Shown: positions 1 through 8,196 of the stretch, piece by piece
Layout: the number at the start of each line of letters is the position of its first letter
Numbering within the stretch: the first letter of the stretch is position 1
Assembly: GCA_964448115.1 (NCBI GenBank)
Contig: CAYUVA010000002.1
Span: 105,080 to 169,079, forward strand
Reading direction: 5' to 3'
From: CAYUVA01 sp964448115 [NCBI: uncultured bacterium]
GTDB lineage: Bacteria > CAYUVA01
Length of the DNA stretch: 64,000 bases
Made by a program: the position numbers and the translations under genes
Notes under the pieces: generated by a model
Seen by the model: only the letters and a program-made list of their open reading frames with translations
Told to the model about the DNA's origin: nothing
The model's database searches: none

Positions 1-1
1 A

Positions 2-415
2 TCCTCCAAATATGGCTCTCAGACGCTCAATGAATCCCTGGTGAACCTTTATATGAGGGGTCTGATCTCCTACCAGAGAGCCAAAGCCTACGCAGATCCG
101 GACAGGCTAGAAGAGCTGGAAAGGATGCTGGAGGAGGTCAGAAACATAAGGATCGATCGCACCAAACGACCTGCCGTTGCCAAGCGCCAAGCACAGGCAG
201 TACCACCAGAATCGGCTTACAAAGAAACCAAAAAATCTAAGGAACAAGATGCAACCCAACCACCGAAAAAGTTATCCCTGAATCAATCAACAAGGGGCGA
301 ACTACCGATCGATAAAGAAAATAAAGAAAAGAATGCCGAGGGATCGCAAGTAATCAAGATAGAGCCAAAGCGGATAAAAAAAATAACCAACTCAGGAAAG
401 GAAAAGGAAAAGTAG
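2..415 (+). CDS. PilT-like twitching ATPase, C-terminal part (5' end outside window)
   Basis: The reading frame is open from the first bases of the window, so the gene begins upstream. The first residues (SSKYGSQTLNESLVNLYMRG, then LISYQRAKAYADP) match the C-terminal end of type IV pilus retraction ATPases of the PilT family, where a conserved Gln-Thr-x-x-x-Ser-Leu helix is followed by a GLI-S-EEA-type helix and a D-P/L repeat. The catalytic Walker motifs would lie outside the window. After about residue 55 the protein continues as a low-complexity, Lys/Glu/Pro-rich tail of roughly 80 residues ending at 415. Ordinary PilT stops soon after the matched helix, so the tail is an extension. An internal GTG at 41 is unlikely to be the true start because similarity extends upstream of it. 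PilT-like assignment is moderate because only the end is visible. Confidence 0.6.
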   Translation, partial: SSKYGSQTLNESLVNLYMRGLISYQRAKAYADPDRLEELERMLEEVRNIRIDRTKRPAVAKRQAQAVPPESAYKETKKSKEQDATQPPKKLSLNQSTRGELPIDKENKEKNAEGSQVIKIEPKRIKKITNSGKEKEK

Positions 416-491
416 TGATATGGATCCTTCAGTTTATGCGATCTATAAATGGTTTGACCAAATACGGAATTATAGGTAATCGTTTTGTACT

Positions 492-1289
492 ATGAAAGAA
501 AAAACATTGGGACATATCTTCGAGAGGCTAGTTGAGGTCATGGATGCGCTCCGCGATGAAGGGGGTTGTCCATGGGATAGAGAGCAGACCAGGCAGAGCC
601 TGAAACCGTATCTCATCGAGGAAGCCTACGAGGTGCTTGAAGCTATTGATGATGGAGATGTGGAGGGGATGAAGGAGGAGCTTGGAGACCTTTTATTCCA
701 GGTGCTCTTCCATGCCCGAATAGCCAAGGAGAAAGGTGAATTCAACATCGCCGATGTGCTTGAAGCCAACTATGAAAAGATGATTCGCCGCCATCCGCAT
801 GTCTTCGAGCAAAGCAATGCCGAGACGGCACAAGAAGTATTGCGCCAGTGGGAGGATATAAAGGAGAACGAGAAGGGTGGACGATCGAATGCTGGCAGCG
901 CGGTTGATGGACTGCCCAAGAATTTACCCGCCTTGCTCTTGGCTCATCGTGTGCAGGACAAGGCTGCCCGAGTCGGATTCGACTGGGAGGAACCAAGACA
1001 GATCATGGATAAGATCCACGAGGAGCTTGCCGAATTCGCTGAGGCGATTGAGAATTCGGATCCGAAAAGAACAGAAGAAGAGCTTGGGGATCTTCTCTTC
1101 AGTGTCGTAAACATTGCACGAAGGCTACATATAAACCCGGAGGATAGCCTGCGCAGCACGGTGCAGCGCTTCATAGACCGCTTCAAGCAAGTAGAGCGGG
1201 AAGCGCTCGAACAGGGCAAACGACTGGAGGATATGACCTTAGATCAAATGGATAAGCTCTGGGAGCAAGCAAAGAAAAGGCTTAAGTGA
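492..1289 (+). CDS. mazG: Nucleoside triphosphate pyrophosphohydrolase MazG
   Basis: MazG hydrolyses (d)NTPs to NMP and pyrophosphate in the cytosol as a house-cleaning enzyme. The 265-residue product has the usual full length with two tandem MazG domains. The N-terminal domain carries GGCPWDREQT (about 24-33), EEAYE (43-47) and EELGD (62-66). The C-terminal domain carries EEL near 177 and EELGD at 196-200. These acidic pairs bind Mg2+, and the C-terminal copy is normally the catalytic one. The ATG at 492 starts the conserved N-terminus; no strong ribosome binding site is visible. It is transcribed in the same direction as the PilT-like gene with a 76-bp gap, and converges on the S55 peptidase gene 19 bp downstream. 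Identification is secure. Confidence 0.95.
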   Translation: MKEKTLGHIFERLVEVMDALRDEGGCPWDREQTRQSLKPYLIEEAYEVLEAIDDGDVEGMKEELGDLLFQVLFHARIAKEKGEFNIADVLEANYEKMIRRHPHVFEQSNAETAQEVLRQWEDIKENEKGGRSNAGSAVDGLPKNLPALLLAHRVQDKAARVGFDWEEPRQIMDKIHEELAEFAEAIENSDPKRTEEELGDLLFSVVNIARRLHINPEDSLRSTVQRFIDRFKQVEREALEQGKRLEDMTLDQMDKLWEQAKKRLK

Positions 1290-1308
1290 TTCAATTGATG
1301 GTATCGGC

Positions 1309-3141
1309 TTATTCTATCACCTCAAGCTCAAGCGTGCTTGCACCGAATACAGCGCCGGGAAGCTCGACCTTTTGTATGGCAGATAAGACCTGGTAGCGAA
1401 ATGGCTGCTGTGGAGTATCCTTGCTTCCTTGGCTCATCACTGATAGCAGGGATGTGGGCAGCAAGGGATGCGATAGCCCTTTGATCGATAAACTGGTGCG
1501 CTCTTTGAAAAGCACGATCAACAGGTTATCGCTGGAGGGTCGCTGATTGATATCCTCGATGAGATCGGGCAAATCCTGTACATCCAGGTCTCCACAATGA
1601 TTTCTCTGTCTCCATGCCTGATAGTTCTGGCTGTCCATGATGCCGATCATGATATTCCCCGGTTTCAGCTTGCAAGGCAATGCTACCGGTAGTCGGCGGA
1701 TGATCTGTTTTCCATCGTAACCAAGCAGCTCCATGTTGAGCATCACCGTGCTGCCAGCTTTTTTTGCAGAAGCATCGAGGTAACAGCGATTGAGCCTAAG
1801 TATCTCCTTCTTTTCTTTAACCTCAAGCTCGATCTTCACCGAATTTAGCTTCACTGGCTTGAATGGATTTGCGTAAAGCTCGATTATCGGCTTGACCATG
1901 CATACCGCCACCGCTGAGGCGTCACCTTCAACTATATGATCGTCTATCTGAAGGCGCTGTTTTTGCTGCTCGATAGTAGCCTCAAGATGGTACTTGACGC
2001 TCATGAAACCGACGCTACGAGCATTTTTATGGATTGTGCTCTTGATCAGCAGCATAAGCAGCCATGGGGTGAAGACCTGGTGTCGGGCTACCTTGTAATG
2101 GAATGATTTAGTGGAGCTGTCTGCGCCCTTGAGCTTGATCTCGATATGGACCATCTCAGGGAATACGCCCAATCTGCCGGCGATGCCTGGAGTCCTGTCT
2201 TGAGTGATAATCCCGATCACCTTTTGCGGCGATGCGTGCTTGAAGCCTATGGAATAGCGGGGTATAACCGTGTGAACAGAGGCTGAGATCAGGGGGAACT
2301 CCATCTCCCCCCAGCCGCCCATGTTGTGTCCAAAGGCTAGGATATTTCCCTCCTCGGATACATAAGTCAGGGTTCCGATGGCAGCCATTAGCGCATCTCC
2401 GCTGATGAATAATGCTCCCACTGCGCTACCAGGCTTTGGCTCAAAATCATCGACCAACGGGAGATCGCCGCCTGTTGAAGGAGCTGATCTCGAAGTTAAA
2501 GGCATTCTCAGGTTACCCTTAAGCTCATTTACCACCGAGGTGCTCAATCCGCTGGCAGAGAAAGCCAGCGGTAAGGCTGAATCATCTCCCGAGCCAAGCA
2601 TGTTCGCGATCCTGGTACTTATTACCTGGGCAAGCTCTTGAGGAGTCTTATCCAGTTGCATATCCCGCCAAAAGGTGGTCATAGCTGTATTTGCCCCCGT
2701 CATTTGTGTTTCTTTATCGAGGATCTGCAGCATCTCTTCAATCGGTGTAATACCGTGAATGGGGTAGAGAGACCATGGAAAGGCGCTGGAGATAGCGCCG
2801 ATGAGCCTTCCATCGATATATACCGGGCTACCGCTCATGCCCTGGATGCCGGAGGTTATCTCGGTTATGCCATCGGGACCTCCGCTTATGCTCCCCAGAA
2901 TTATAGCATCCTGGGAGACATTGCCGTAAACCACATCGATTATCTCGACATCGAAGGTGGTGATGATATCGTTCTTGAAGACAGTGTAGCCGATCCCTTT
3001 CATGCCCGGTTTGACTTGATCCAATGGCATGATCTCGGTGGGGCTAATCCCCAAGGCAGGCAAAGCCAAGGCTATCAGGAGTATTGCCATGATTTGTAAA
3101 TGAAACTTGCTGCCAGTCATAATAGGGAGATAATACTCCAT
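1309..3141 (-). CDS. Secreted SpoIVB-type (S55) peptidase domain protein
   Basis: The N-terminus has a hydrophobic export segment (about 12-31). An S55 domain follows: MPLDQVKPGMKGIGYTVF, a GGPDGI stretch, and the serine nucleophile motif GMSGSP at 101-106 followed by VYIDGRLIGAIS. In Bacillus, SpoIVB is a signalling serine protease that activates sigma-K processing. In non-sporulating diderms S55 proteins are common but their targets are unknown. The remaining roughly 450 residues look like beta-rich extracytoplasmic sequence that I cannot assign. At 610 residues it is longer than SpoIVB (about 430) and I see no PDZ domain. The start is uncertain: ATG 3141 has no clear ribosome binding site, and Met8 (3120) or Met18 would still leave a signal peptide. 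No sporulation gene is nearby. Confidence 0.75.
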   Translation of the reverse strand: MEYYLPIMTGSKFHLQIMAILLIALALPALGISPTEIMPLDQVKPGMKGIGYTVFKNDIITTFDVEIIDVVYGNVSQDAIILGSISGGPDGITEITSGIQGMSGSPVYIDGRLIGAISSAFPWSLYPIHGITPIEEMLQILDKETQMTGANTAMTTFWRDMQLDKTPQELAQVISTRIANMLGSGDDSALPLAFSASGLSTSVVNELKGNLRMPLTSRSAPSTGGDLPLVDDFEPKPGSAVGALFISGDALMAAIGTLTYVSEEGNILAFGHNMGGWGEMEFPLISASVHTVIPRYSIGFKHASPQKVIGIITQDRTPGIAGRLGVFPEMVHIEIKLKGADSSTKSFHYKVARHQVFTPWLLMLLIKSTIHKNARSVGFMSVKYHLEATIEQQKQRLQIDDHIVEGDASAVAVCMVKPIIELYANPFKPVKLNSVKIELEVKEKKEILRLNRCYLDASAKKAGSTVMLNMELLGYDGKQIIRRLPVALPCKLKPGNIMIGIMDSQNYQAWRQRNHCGDLDVQDLPDLIEDINQRPSSDNLLIVLFKERTSLSIKGLSHPLLPTSLLSVMSQGSKDTPQQPFRYQVLSAIQKVELPGAVFGASTLELEVIE

Positions 3142-3313
3142 TTGTAGTTGTTTATCTATTGGAAGAAAGGTCTTTTTTATTGTTACTCCTCATGACACAG
3201 GATTTGTGTCGCCAACTGGTGGCTAGGATAAGAAAGTCGCATTCGGAAGTATGCTCCTACAAATATAGCAATGTATATCTGCGAGATCCTATTTTCTTTC
3301 CTTCCTCAATCCT

Positions 3314-3356
3314 AAAGTCTAAAGACTTTTCCATGGTGCCTTGGTGGTTCAACCAC
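3314..3356. repeat. Small palindromes with a fragment of the CCACCAAGGCAC repeat
   Basis: Two perfect short inverted repeats lie in the 242-bp gap between the flippase-like gene and the S55 peptidase gene. AAAGTCT-AA-AGACTTT is at 3314-3329 and GTGGTTcAACCAC at 3344-3356. Between them, on the minus strand, is the 12-mer CCACCAAGGCAC (3336-3347). The same 12-mer occurs downstream of hypE (33511-33552). It may be a decayed copy of a dispersed repeat, or a weak terminator for the minus-strand flippase-like gene. No U-run follows. Confidence 0.35.
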
Positions 3357-3383
3357 TCTCCAGAGCACCCGGTATAATTCCTA

Positions 3384-4373
3384 CTACTCTGCGGATGCCT
3401 GGGAGAGCTGCTCCTCGAAGCGATGGATCTCGGTGGTCTTCTCTTTTCGCAGCGCAAATACGATTCCACCGACGATGCCAACTACCAGCCTCATACCATA
3501 GTCGATCCACGAAAAGGCTACCGCAGTCGCTTTAGTTGCTTTATAATTCTGCAAGAAAAGATAAAAAGCGTTTTCTCTCACCCCTATTCCCCCTATAGAG
3601 ATGGGGATCATAAGCAGAACGGTTACCATGGGAATTATGATGAAGAAGGGGAATAAGCCAACTGAAAGCATATCTTCAGGGAAGGCTTTGGATATAAAAT
3701 AATAATGGATGATGAAGTTGGTCTGTAACAGGAAGGCATACAGGAATGCCAGGCTCAATGATGCCTTGTGGTTGCGATACTGTCCAAGCGCGAAGTTGAA
3801 CTGCTGTGCCTTTTTACGGACCTTGTTGAGCACCGGCAGGTTGAAGAGCTTGTCCCATACCCTCACCGCTGGGGCTGCTATAAGCGCCGCCCCCCCCAGA
3901 AGAACGAGCGCGAAGAACAAGGCAACCAATATGGCGATGGTCTTGCCTCCATAGAAGGCGCTTGAGATGCTCAAAGCCACAGCCGCGAAGGTGAACAGGG
4001 CGACTAAGCCGCTGAGCCGTTCAACTAGAATAGTGGTAGCAGCGGTTACCGGATCCAGCCTGTAGCCTTTCACCGTGTCGTATATTCTGCTTATATCGCC
4101 AGAGATGGAGCCGGGCAGTATATTGTTGAAGAATGTCCCTACCAGCAGCGAGTTGACCAGGAATCCGATGCCCGGCTGAATCCCCTGGATGCGAAGTAAA
4201 ACCCTCCATCGAAGCGCCGATAGCAACATCCCCACCGCATGAAGAGAAAAGGCGGCCATCACCCACCTGAAATCTACCTGCTTGAAAGCTTCAAGTATTA
4301 TAGCAAGGGGAACTCCGCGCAGAATATAGTATATCAACGCTGCGCTTATGAGAATACGAACTATCTTTTTCAC
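3384..4373 (-). CDS. Flippase-like / lysylphosphatidylglycerol synthase TM-domain protein (UPF0104)
   Basis: About 329 residues with seven to eight strongly hydrophobic segments, typical of the COG0392/UPF0104 family related to the membrane domain of MprF. Recognisable stretches are the early LRGVPL segment, ALRWRVLLR and the GxxxxNxxLPGSISGDISR loop, where GSISGDISR is the family signature. The C-terminal half contains IPISIGGIGVRENAF, also characteristic. Family members are linked to lipid or polyprenol-linked substrate flipping, but the substrate here is unknown. GTG 4373 is preferred over TTG 4376 because AGGGA at 4385-4381 is seven bases upstream. It lies 27 bp downstream of the DUF465 gene on the same strand and probably forms an operon with it. 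Confidence 0.85.
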   Translation of the reverse strand: MKKIVRILISAALIYYILRGVPLAIILEAFKQVDFRWVMAAFSLHAVGMLLSALRWRVLLRIQGIQPGIGFLVNSLLVGTFFNNILPGSISGDISRIYDTVKGYRLDPVTAATTILVERLSGLVALFTFAAVALSISSAFYGGKTIAILVALFFALVLLGGAALIAAPAVRVWDKLFNLPVLNKVRKKAQQFNFALGQYRNHKASLSLAFLYAFLLQTNFIIHYYFISKAFPEDMLSVGLFPFFIIIPMVTVLLMIPISIGGIGVRENAFYLFLQNYKATKATAVAFSWIDYGMRLVVGIVGGIVFALRKEKTTEIHRFEEQLSQASAE

Positions 4374-4400
4374 CAATGGTTCCCTGGGGATTTCTTAGGA

Positions 4401-4649
4401 CTAATTAACCCGTCCAGGTGAGGTTTTTGTGTTCATGTACTGTTGGATCTTGAATTCCATCTGATCCTTTATATGTAGCTTCATCTTTTTAAGCCGTTTT
4501 TTTGTAATCTGATCCTCGGAGGTCTCATAAATTACGCGCTCAAGCCTTTGCAGCTCTGCATCGTACTTGCGATGCTCATCATATAGCTTCTTGAACTCCG
4601 GATCGCTCTTAAAAAGAATCTGCTTTACCTCATCACGGGTCATTGACAT
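4401..4649 (-). CDS. Small YdcH/DUF465-like coiled-coil protein
   Basis: The 82-residue product is almost entirely helical and charged. It contains the DUF465 pattern FKKLYDEHRKYDAELQRLE, then a short acidic turn and KKRLKKMKLHIKDQME. Family members are small cytosolic proteins of unknown function, often next to envelope or cell-division genes. ATG 4649 follows an AGGGGG ribosome binding site with about seven bases spacing; Met3 (4643) is an alternative. A good sigma70-type promoter lies about 90 bp upstream (4740-4768). It is the first gene of a probable two-gene operon with the flippase-like gene. Confidence 0.8.
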   Translation of the reverse strand: MSMTRDEVKQILFKSDPEFKKLYDEHRKYDAELQRLERVIYETSEDQITKKRLKKMKLHIKDQMEFKIQQYMNTKTSPGRVN

Positions 4650-4739
4650 ACTTATACCCCCTGTAGGTGATTAACATGAAGGTTCCTTTTATTGGGCAGG
4701 ATCGAATTGATATTACTCTATTCATTATCCTTTATTATC

Positions 4740-4768
4740 TCTATACATTATCACCATGAAAAAGTCAA
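4740..4768 (-). promoter_or_regulatory. Sigma70-type promoter for the DUF465/flippase-like operon
   Basis: On the minus strand TTGACT (4768-4763) and TATAGA (4745-4740) are separated by exactly 17 bp. The predicted transcription start would be near 4733, giving a leader of about 85 nt before ATG 4649. Match to consensus is 5/6 at -35 and 4/6 at -10. Prediction by eye only. Confidence 0.55.
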
Positions 4769-4850
4769 ATAGTTCCTAAGTAAATTTTGTTATACCTTAA
4801 ATATAATTACCAGTTTACTATTTATGCCCTAAACCGAAAGGAGCCATGCC

Positions 4851-5018
4851 ATGAACGATGCCATGAAAGAAAAGAAGGTTACACTCCATGCCCTGAGCAC
4901 CTGTGTTTACTTCAAGCGCACCAAGAGCCGGATATCAAGGAATACGGAAGCTGCTACTGCGATACAACCAAGGCAAGGTCCCTCACTCCTATGTGCCGTA
5001 GAGACTCCCAGAGGGTAA
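4851..5018 (+). CDS. Possible 55-residue ORF with a strong ribosome binding site, maybe a glutaredoxin-like remnant
   Basis: ATG 4851 is preceded by AAAGGAG (4837-4843) at seven bases, one of the best ribosome binding sites in the window. The ORF runs to TAA at 5016-5018. Its start, KKVTLHALSTCVYFKRTK, looks like the first strand and active-site turn of glutaredoxin-like proteins (normally CxxC), but the second Cys is replaced by Phe. After that, the sequence does not follow the fold. It may be a decayed gene whose translation signal survives, or a lineage-specific small protein. It sits in the gap between a minus-strand promoter and the minus-strand GT2 gene. The coding call is weak. Confidence 0.3.
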   Translation: MNDAMKEKKVTLHALSTCVYFKRTKSRISRNTEAATAIQPRQGPSLLCAVETPRG

Positions 5019-5047
5019 AATCTATACAGGTTGATGTTTTACTCTCG

Positions 5048-5770
5048 TCAACGGCGATACTTTATCGCAAGGCATATAGTATCTTTGATCGTCCTTTGGA
5101 TGCGCATCTTGCTTGCGCCCTGCTTGCGATCGTAGCGGAGGGTGAATGGGATCTCTGTAATTCGAGCCTTAATGGCTTTTGATTTGAGCAAAAGCTCCAA
5201 CATGCATGCGAACCCATTCTCGGTAACTATATCATCTCCATATTTTTGCTGAAGAAGCCGAAGCAGCCGATATGAGTATGCCCGGTACCCGCAGGTAAAG
5301 TCCCTTGTCTCAGTGATGCCGGTCAATATTTTAAGAAGCAGACTAGAGCCGCGACTCAGCATTCTCCGGTGCCATGGAACGCCGATCTCGCGACCTTTGC
5401 CTGCAAAACGGCTAGCTATAACTAGATCGAAACCCTGATTGAGCTTCGCAATCAGGTCAAGCGAATACCTGGGATCATGTGTATTATCAGCATCCATCGC
5501 TATAACCGCATCCCTTTCAGTAAGGATCTCAAGGCAATGTTTCAAGCCGGTTCTCATTGCAGCGCCGAGGCCTCGATTAACCTTGTGTTCAAGGATTGTC
5601 AGCTTACTTTGGTCTGCCCATGTTCGAAGCAAACGCAAGGACCCATCGGTACTGCCATCATCAACCGCTATTATATGGAGATCTATGTCATCTTTAAGTT
5701 TTGCCATATTGGAGAGCAACTGGCAAATACCCTCGGATTCGTTATATACGGGGAGTAAGTAGTAGATCAT
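5048..5770 (-). CDS. Family 2 glycosyltransferase
   Basis: A cytosolic GT-A fold glycosyltransferase of 240 residues. It opens with YYLLPVYNESEG, then the nucleotide-binding VDDGSTDG (36-43), the NRGLGAAMRTGL helix (65-76), and the metal/nucleotide-sugar DxD motif in MDADNTHDP (92-100). The C-terminal part has the RDFTCGYRAY-type acceptor loop seen in dolichyl-phosphate mannose synthase-like and CruC/CruG-like enzymes. There is no membrane anchor. The gene overlaps the upstream DUF422 gene by 4 bp, so the two are probably translationally coupled. In some bacteria a GT2 paired with a CruF-type hydratase glycosylates carotenoid ends. The pairing suggests that role here, but no other carotenoid gene is present. 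Confidence 0.85.
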   Translation of the reverse strand: MIYYLLPVYNESEGICQLLSNMAKLKDDIDLHIIAVDDGSTDGSLRLLRTWADQSKLTILEHKVNRGLGAAMRTGLKHCLEILTERDAVIAMDADNTHDPRYSLDLIAKLNQGFDLVIASRFAGKGREIGVPWHRRMLSRGSSLLLKILTGITETRDFTCGYRAYSYRLLRLLQQKYGDDIVTENGFACMLELLLKSKAIKARITEIPFTLRYDRKQGASKMRIQRTIKDTICLAIKYRR

Positions 5771-6735
5771 GACTGTGGAAGGAATGGCTTGGTAAGTGCC
5801 TGAATGAATATCTCCATTGTCGGGCTATTAAAGCCGCAGGTGATAAGGGTCAAAAACATTATTAGAACCAGATCAGCCAGAAGCACCGGCAGGATGCTTA
5901 ATACAAGATATAATGACTTTTTTCCCTCCGAGAGATCACCTCGTCCGGTAAGATAAAGATACACAAGGCTAAATGGATATAATGCACTGAACCAGGCGAG
6001 AAAGTTAACCAGGGGTACTTCCATGAAAAATCCCTCCAGCCTACCAGCCCATGTCCACAAGCCCATCCGCGAGGCTAAGGGATCGAGCTGGAGGTCGAAG
6101 AACAAGCCTATCATGGTGGGCAAAAGCGCGTAAATGAAGATATTCCTCTTGATGCCTGGTCTTAGTTGTGCGATCTCCTCTGCGATGAATGTAACCATAT
6201 AAAAGACACTGCACCAACCGATCAGGGTGGCGAGTGGAGCGTGTACTCCGGGTAAGTAAACATAATAGCCCTGCTCGTTAAAGAAACCCATCTGGATGCC
6301 ACCAGACTCAAGCAAAAGCCCATAGATACCGCTTATTATGAAAATATTCAGCCAGCGGCGATATCCCTTGACTGTAAGTGCGTGTAAAGCGAATATGCCT
6401 GCAAACAGGATATTACTTATCTCGAAAACAAGCTTGAACTCCTGTCTGTCAAGCGTTGCGTGCTTTGGTAGCGAGAGAAGAATAATATAAAGGATTGCTA
6501 TGCCTAAAAAAATACTGGCTAGCTTCAGGTATCTTTGCTTATTATTCGCCCCTTCAAAGCGCAGGTAGTAGTAATACAATGCCCAGAATAGCGGAAAGAT
6601 CACCGCGAGGCTATAGGAGCTTATCTCAGCGGGGAGCCTTGCTGAGTATAGATAGACTAAACTTAGACCGTTAAAGATCAAGAAAATAACTGGAAACTTG
6701 TACCAGATCTCTTTGAATATAGCTTTTAGCATCAT
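5767..6735 (-). CDS. DUF422 / CruF-like carotenoid biosynthesis membrane protein
   Basis: About 322 residues with eight or so transmembrane helices. The C-terminal half has the DUF422 (COG2324) signature around residues 215-245: FDLQLDPLASRMGLWTW followed after about ten residues by EVPLVNFLAWF. CruF and bisanhydrobacterioruberin hydratase in this family add water to the psi end of carotenoids. Many members are only annotated by similarity, so substrate assignment is inference. ATG 6735 is used; a TTG sits three bases upstream, and no clear ribosome binding site is seen. It overlaps the downstream GT2 gene by 4 bp. Confidence 0.7.
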   Translation of the reverse strand: MMLKAIFKEIWYKFPVIFLIFNGLSLVYLYSARLPAEISSYSLAVIFPLFWALYYYYLRFEGANNKQRYLKLASIFLGIAILYIILLSLPKHATLDRQEFKLVFEISNILFAGIFALHALTVKGYRRWLNIFIISGIYGLLLESGGIQMGFFNEQGYYVYLPGVHAPLATLIGWCSVFYMVTFIAEEIAQLRPGIKRNIFIYALLPTMIGLFFDLQLDPLASRMGLWTWAGRLEGFFMEVPLVNFLAWFSALYPFSLVYLYLTGRGDLSEGKKSLYLVLSILPVLLADLVLIMFLTLITCGFNSPTMEIFIQALTKPFLPQS

Positions 6736-7043
6736 CAATGACGAAGACTATACAACAATTTTCTCAAATTGTACAGCCTAATCGATATCGCTATACTGTT
6801 CTGAAGAATTGATGGATCTGAAAAGAACGAACCGAGAGCATTAACAAACTCTGGGAGTCAGACTTGCATACCTCATAAGGATACGCTTCGATGGTTTTCG
6901 TTAAAAATAGGATGGTTATGGTTCGGTTAAACATAGACAGCATATTCTCTTGAGCTGAAGTCATCGTGAAAAACCCAGCAAAAGGCATTTGCCTGGTGGG
7001 AAACTACCATCCGTGTATAATATACTGAAGAAAGGATAACACG
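6736..7043. other. Intergenic region between divergent genes, with a small inverted repeat and a TATAAT box
   Basis: This 308-bp gap separates the minus-strand DUF422 gene from the plus-strand M20 peptidase gene. An inverted repeat ACAATTT-TCTC-AAATTGT lies at 6755-6772, close to the DUF422 start. A perfect TATAAT at 7016-7021 lies 22 bp before the M20 start, but no -35 box is found at normal spacing. A 65-codon minus-strand ORF in the middle has no ribosome binding site and was not accepted. No RNA gene is recognised. Confidence 0.4.
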
Positions 7044-8192
7044 ATGATAGAAAAAATATCCGATCAGGTCAGATCCAACCAGGATACCCTTTTCGAGCTG
7101 TTCAAGGAGCTGGTCAATATCCCCAGCCCATCGGGCGATAAAGTAGGGTTAACAAAGGTTGCCTCGATAATAGGGCAACGACTGCAAGACCTGGGATTCG
7201 AGGGAGATATTTTTCCTTATGATTGCAAGCACAACTGCATAAGATTCAGTAAAGGCAAGCTAGATAAATGCCTGTTGCTCATCGGTCATATCGATACCGT
7301 CTTTGGTCCTGACCATAGCTCTTTCAGGGGATTGAGCGAGGATGATATCCGATTTTACGGCACTGGGGTCAGCGACATGAAGGATGGATCGGCAGCGGTC
7401 ATCGTCGCATTGCACGCGCTGGATCAGCTCGCTCTAAGCCCCAAGCGACCCATAACTGTTATCTTCAATGGCGATGAGGAGATCGGCTCGGTCGGCTCAA
7501 GAGAGATAATCGAAGGGACAGCGCGCTCGGCAGCTTATGCGCTGATACTGGAGAGCGCCCGGCAGGACGGCTCGCTTGTGGTCGGCAGGCGAGGAGCAGT
7601 CAGGTACACCCTAGAGGTCGAGGGAGTGGCAGCCCACAGCGGAGAGGATTTTACAAGGGGTGCCAATTCAATAGTGGAGCTGGCTCATCATATCATCGCT
7701 TTGCACGAGCTATCCGATCCAGGCAAGGGTAGCACGGTCAACATCGGCAAGGTGAGCGGCGGCGGAAAGGTCAATATCGTGCCCGATCATGCCATAGCTG
7801 AAATAGATGTGCGCATGGATTCATTGGCTGAACTAGAGAGGATAATAACCGCCATAGAACGCCAGGTATCAATGAAATATATAAGCGGAACAAAGGTATG
7901 GCTAAAGGGCGGCAAACAAAGACCCCCTTGGGAAAAGGGACTGCCCGGCACCTTGAGATTATACGAGATGGCAAAAGAGATCGCTCAGCGCCTGGGATTC
8001 GATATCAGCCAGAATTTCTCCGGGGGCGGCTCCGATGGCAATTTCACTGCCGCGCTAGGTGTGGCTACATTGGATGGACTCGGTCCTGTCGGCTGGAATT
8101 ACCATACCGCCTCTGAATATGTGGAAAAGGGATCATTTCTCCCTCGAACCAGCCTTTTGGCAGGGTTAATCTATCGCCTGGCTTATGAATAA
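7044..8192 (+). CDS. M20 family metallopeptidase (ArgE/DapE/CPG2-type)
   Basis: A di-zinc aminoacylase or carboxypeptidase-type hydrolase of 382 residues, predicted cytosolic. Metal and catalytic residues are all visible: H82 and D84 in GHIDTVFG, D111 in GVSDMKDG, the catalytic E145-E146 in NGDEEIGS, E170 in LILESARQ, and H354 in WNYHTASEY. The dimerisation insert begins near GRRGAVRYTLEVEGVAAHSG. The exact substrate among N-acyl amino acids, succinyl-DAP or folyl-glutamate cannot be told from sequence. GAAAGGA lies upstream of ATG 7044. The stop is 4 bp from the stop of the convergent DUF3352 gene. Confidence 0.9.
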   Translation: MIEKISDQVRSNQDTLFELFKELVNIPSPSGDKVGLTKVASIIGQRLQDLGFEGDIFPYDCKHNCIRFSKGKLDKCLLLIGHIDTVFGPDHSSFRGLSEDDIRFYGTGVSDMKDGSAAVIVALHALDQLALSPKRPITVIFNGDEEIGSVGSREIIEGTARSAAYALILESARQDGSLVVGRRGAVRYTLEVEGVAAHSGEDFTRGANSIVELAHHIIALHELSDPGKGSTVNIGKVSGGGKVNIVPDHAIAEIDVRMDSLAELERIITAIERQVSMKYISGTKVWLKGGKQRPPWEKGLPGTLRLYEMAKEIAQRLGFDISQNFSGGGSDGNFTAALGVATLDGLGPVGWNYHTASEYVEKGSFLPRTSLLAGLIYRLAYE

Positions 8193-8196
8193 TGGT

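Noticed and set aside
6791-6988. 65-codon minus-strand ORF in the DUF422/M20 gap
   Set aside because: No ribosome binding site, no family pattern, and it covers otherwise ordinary intergenic DNA.
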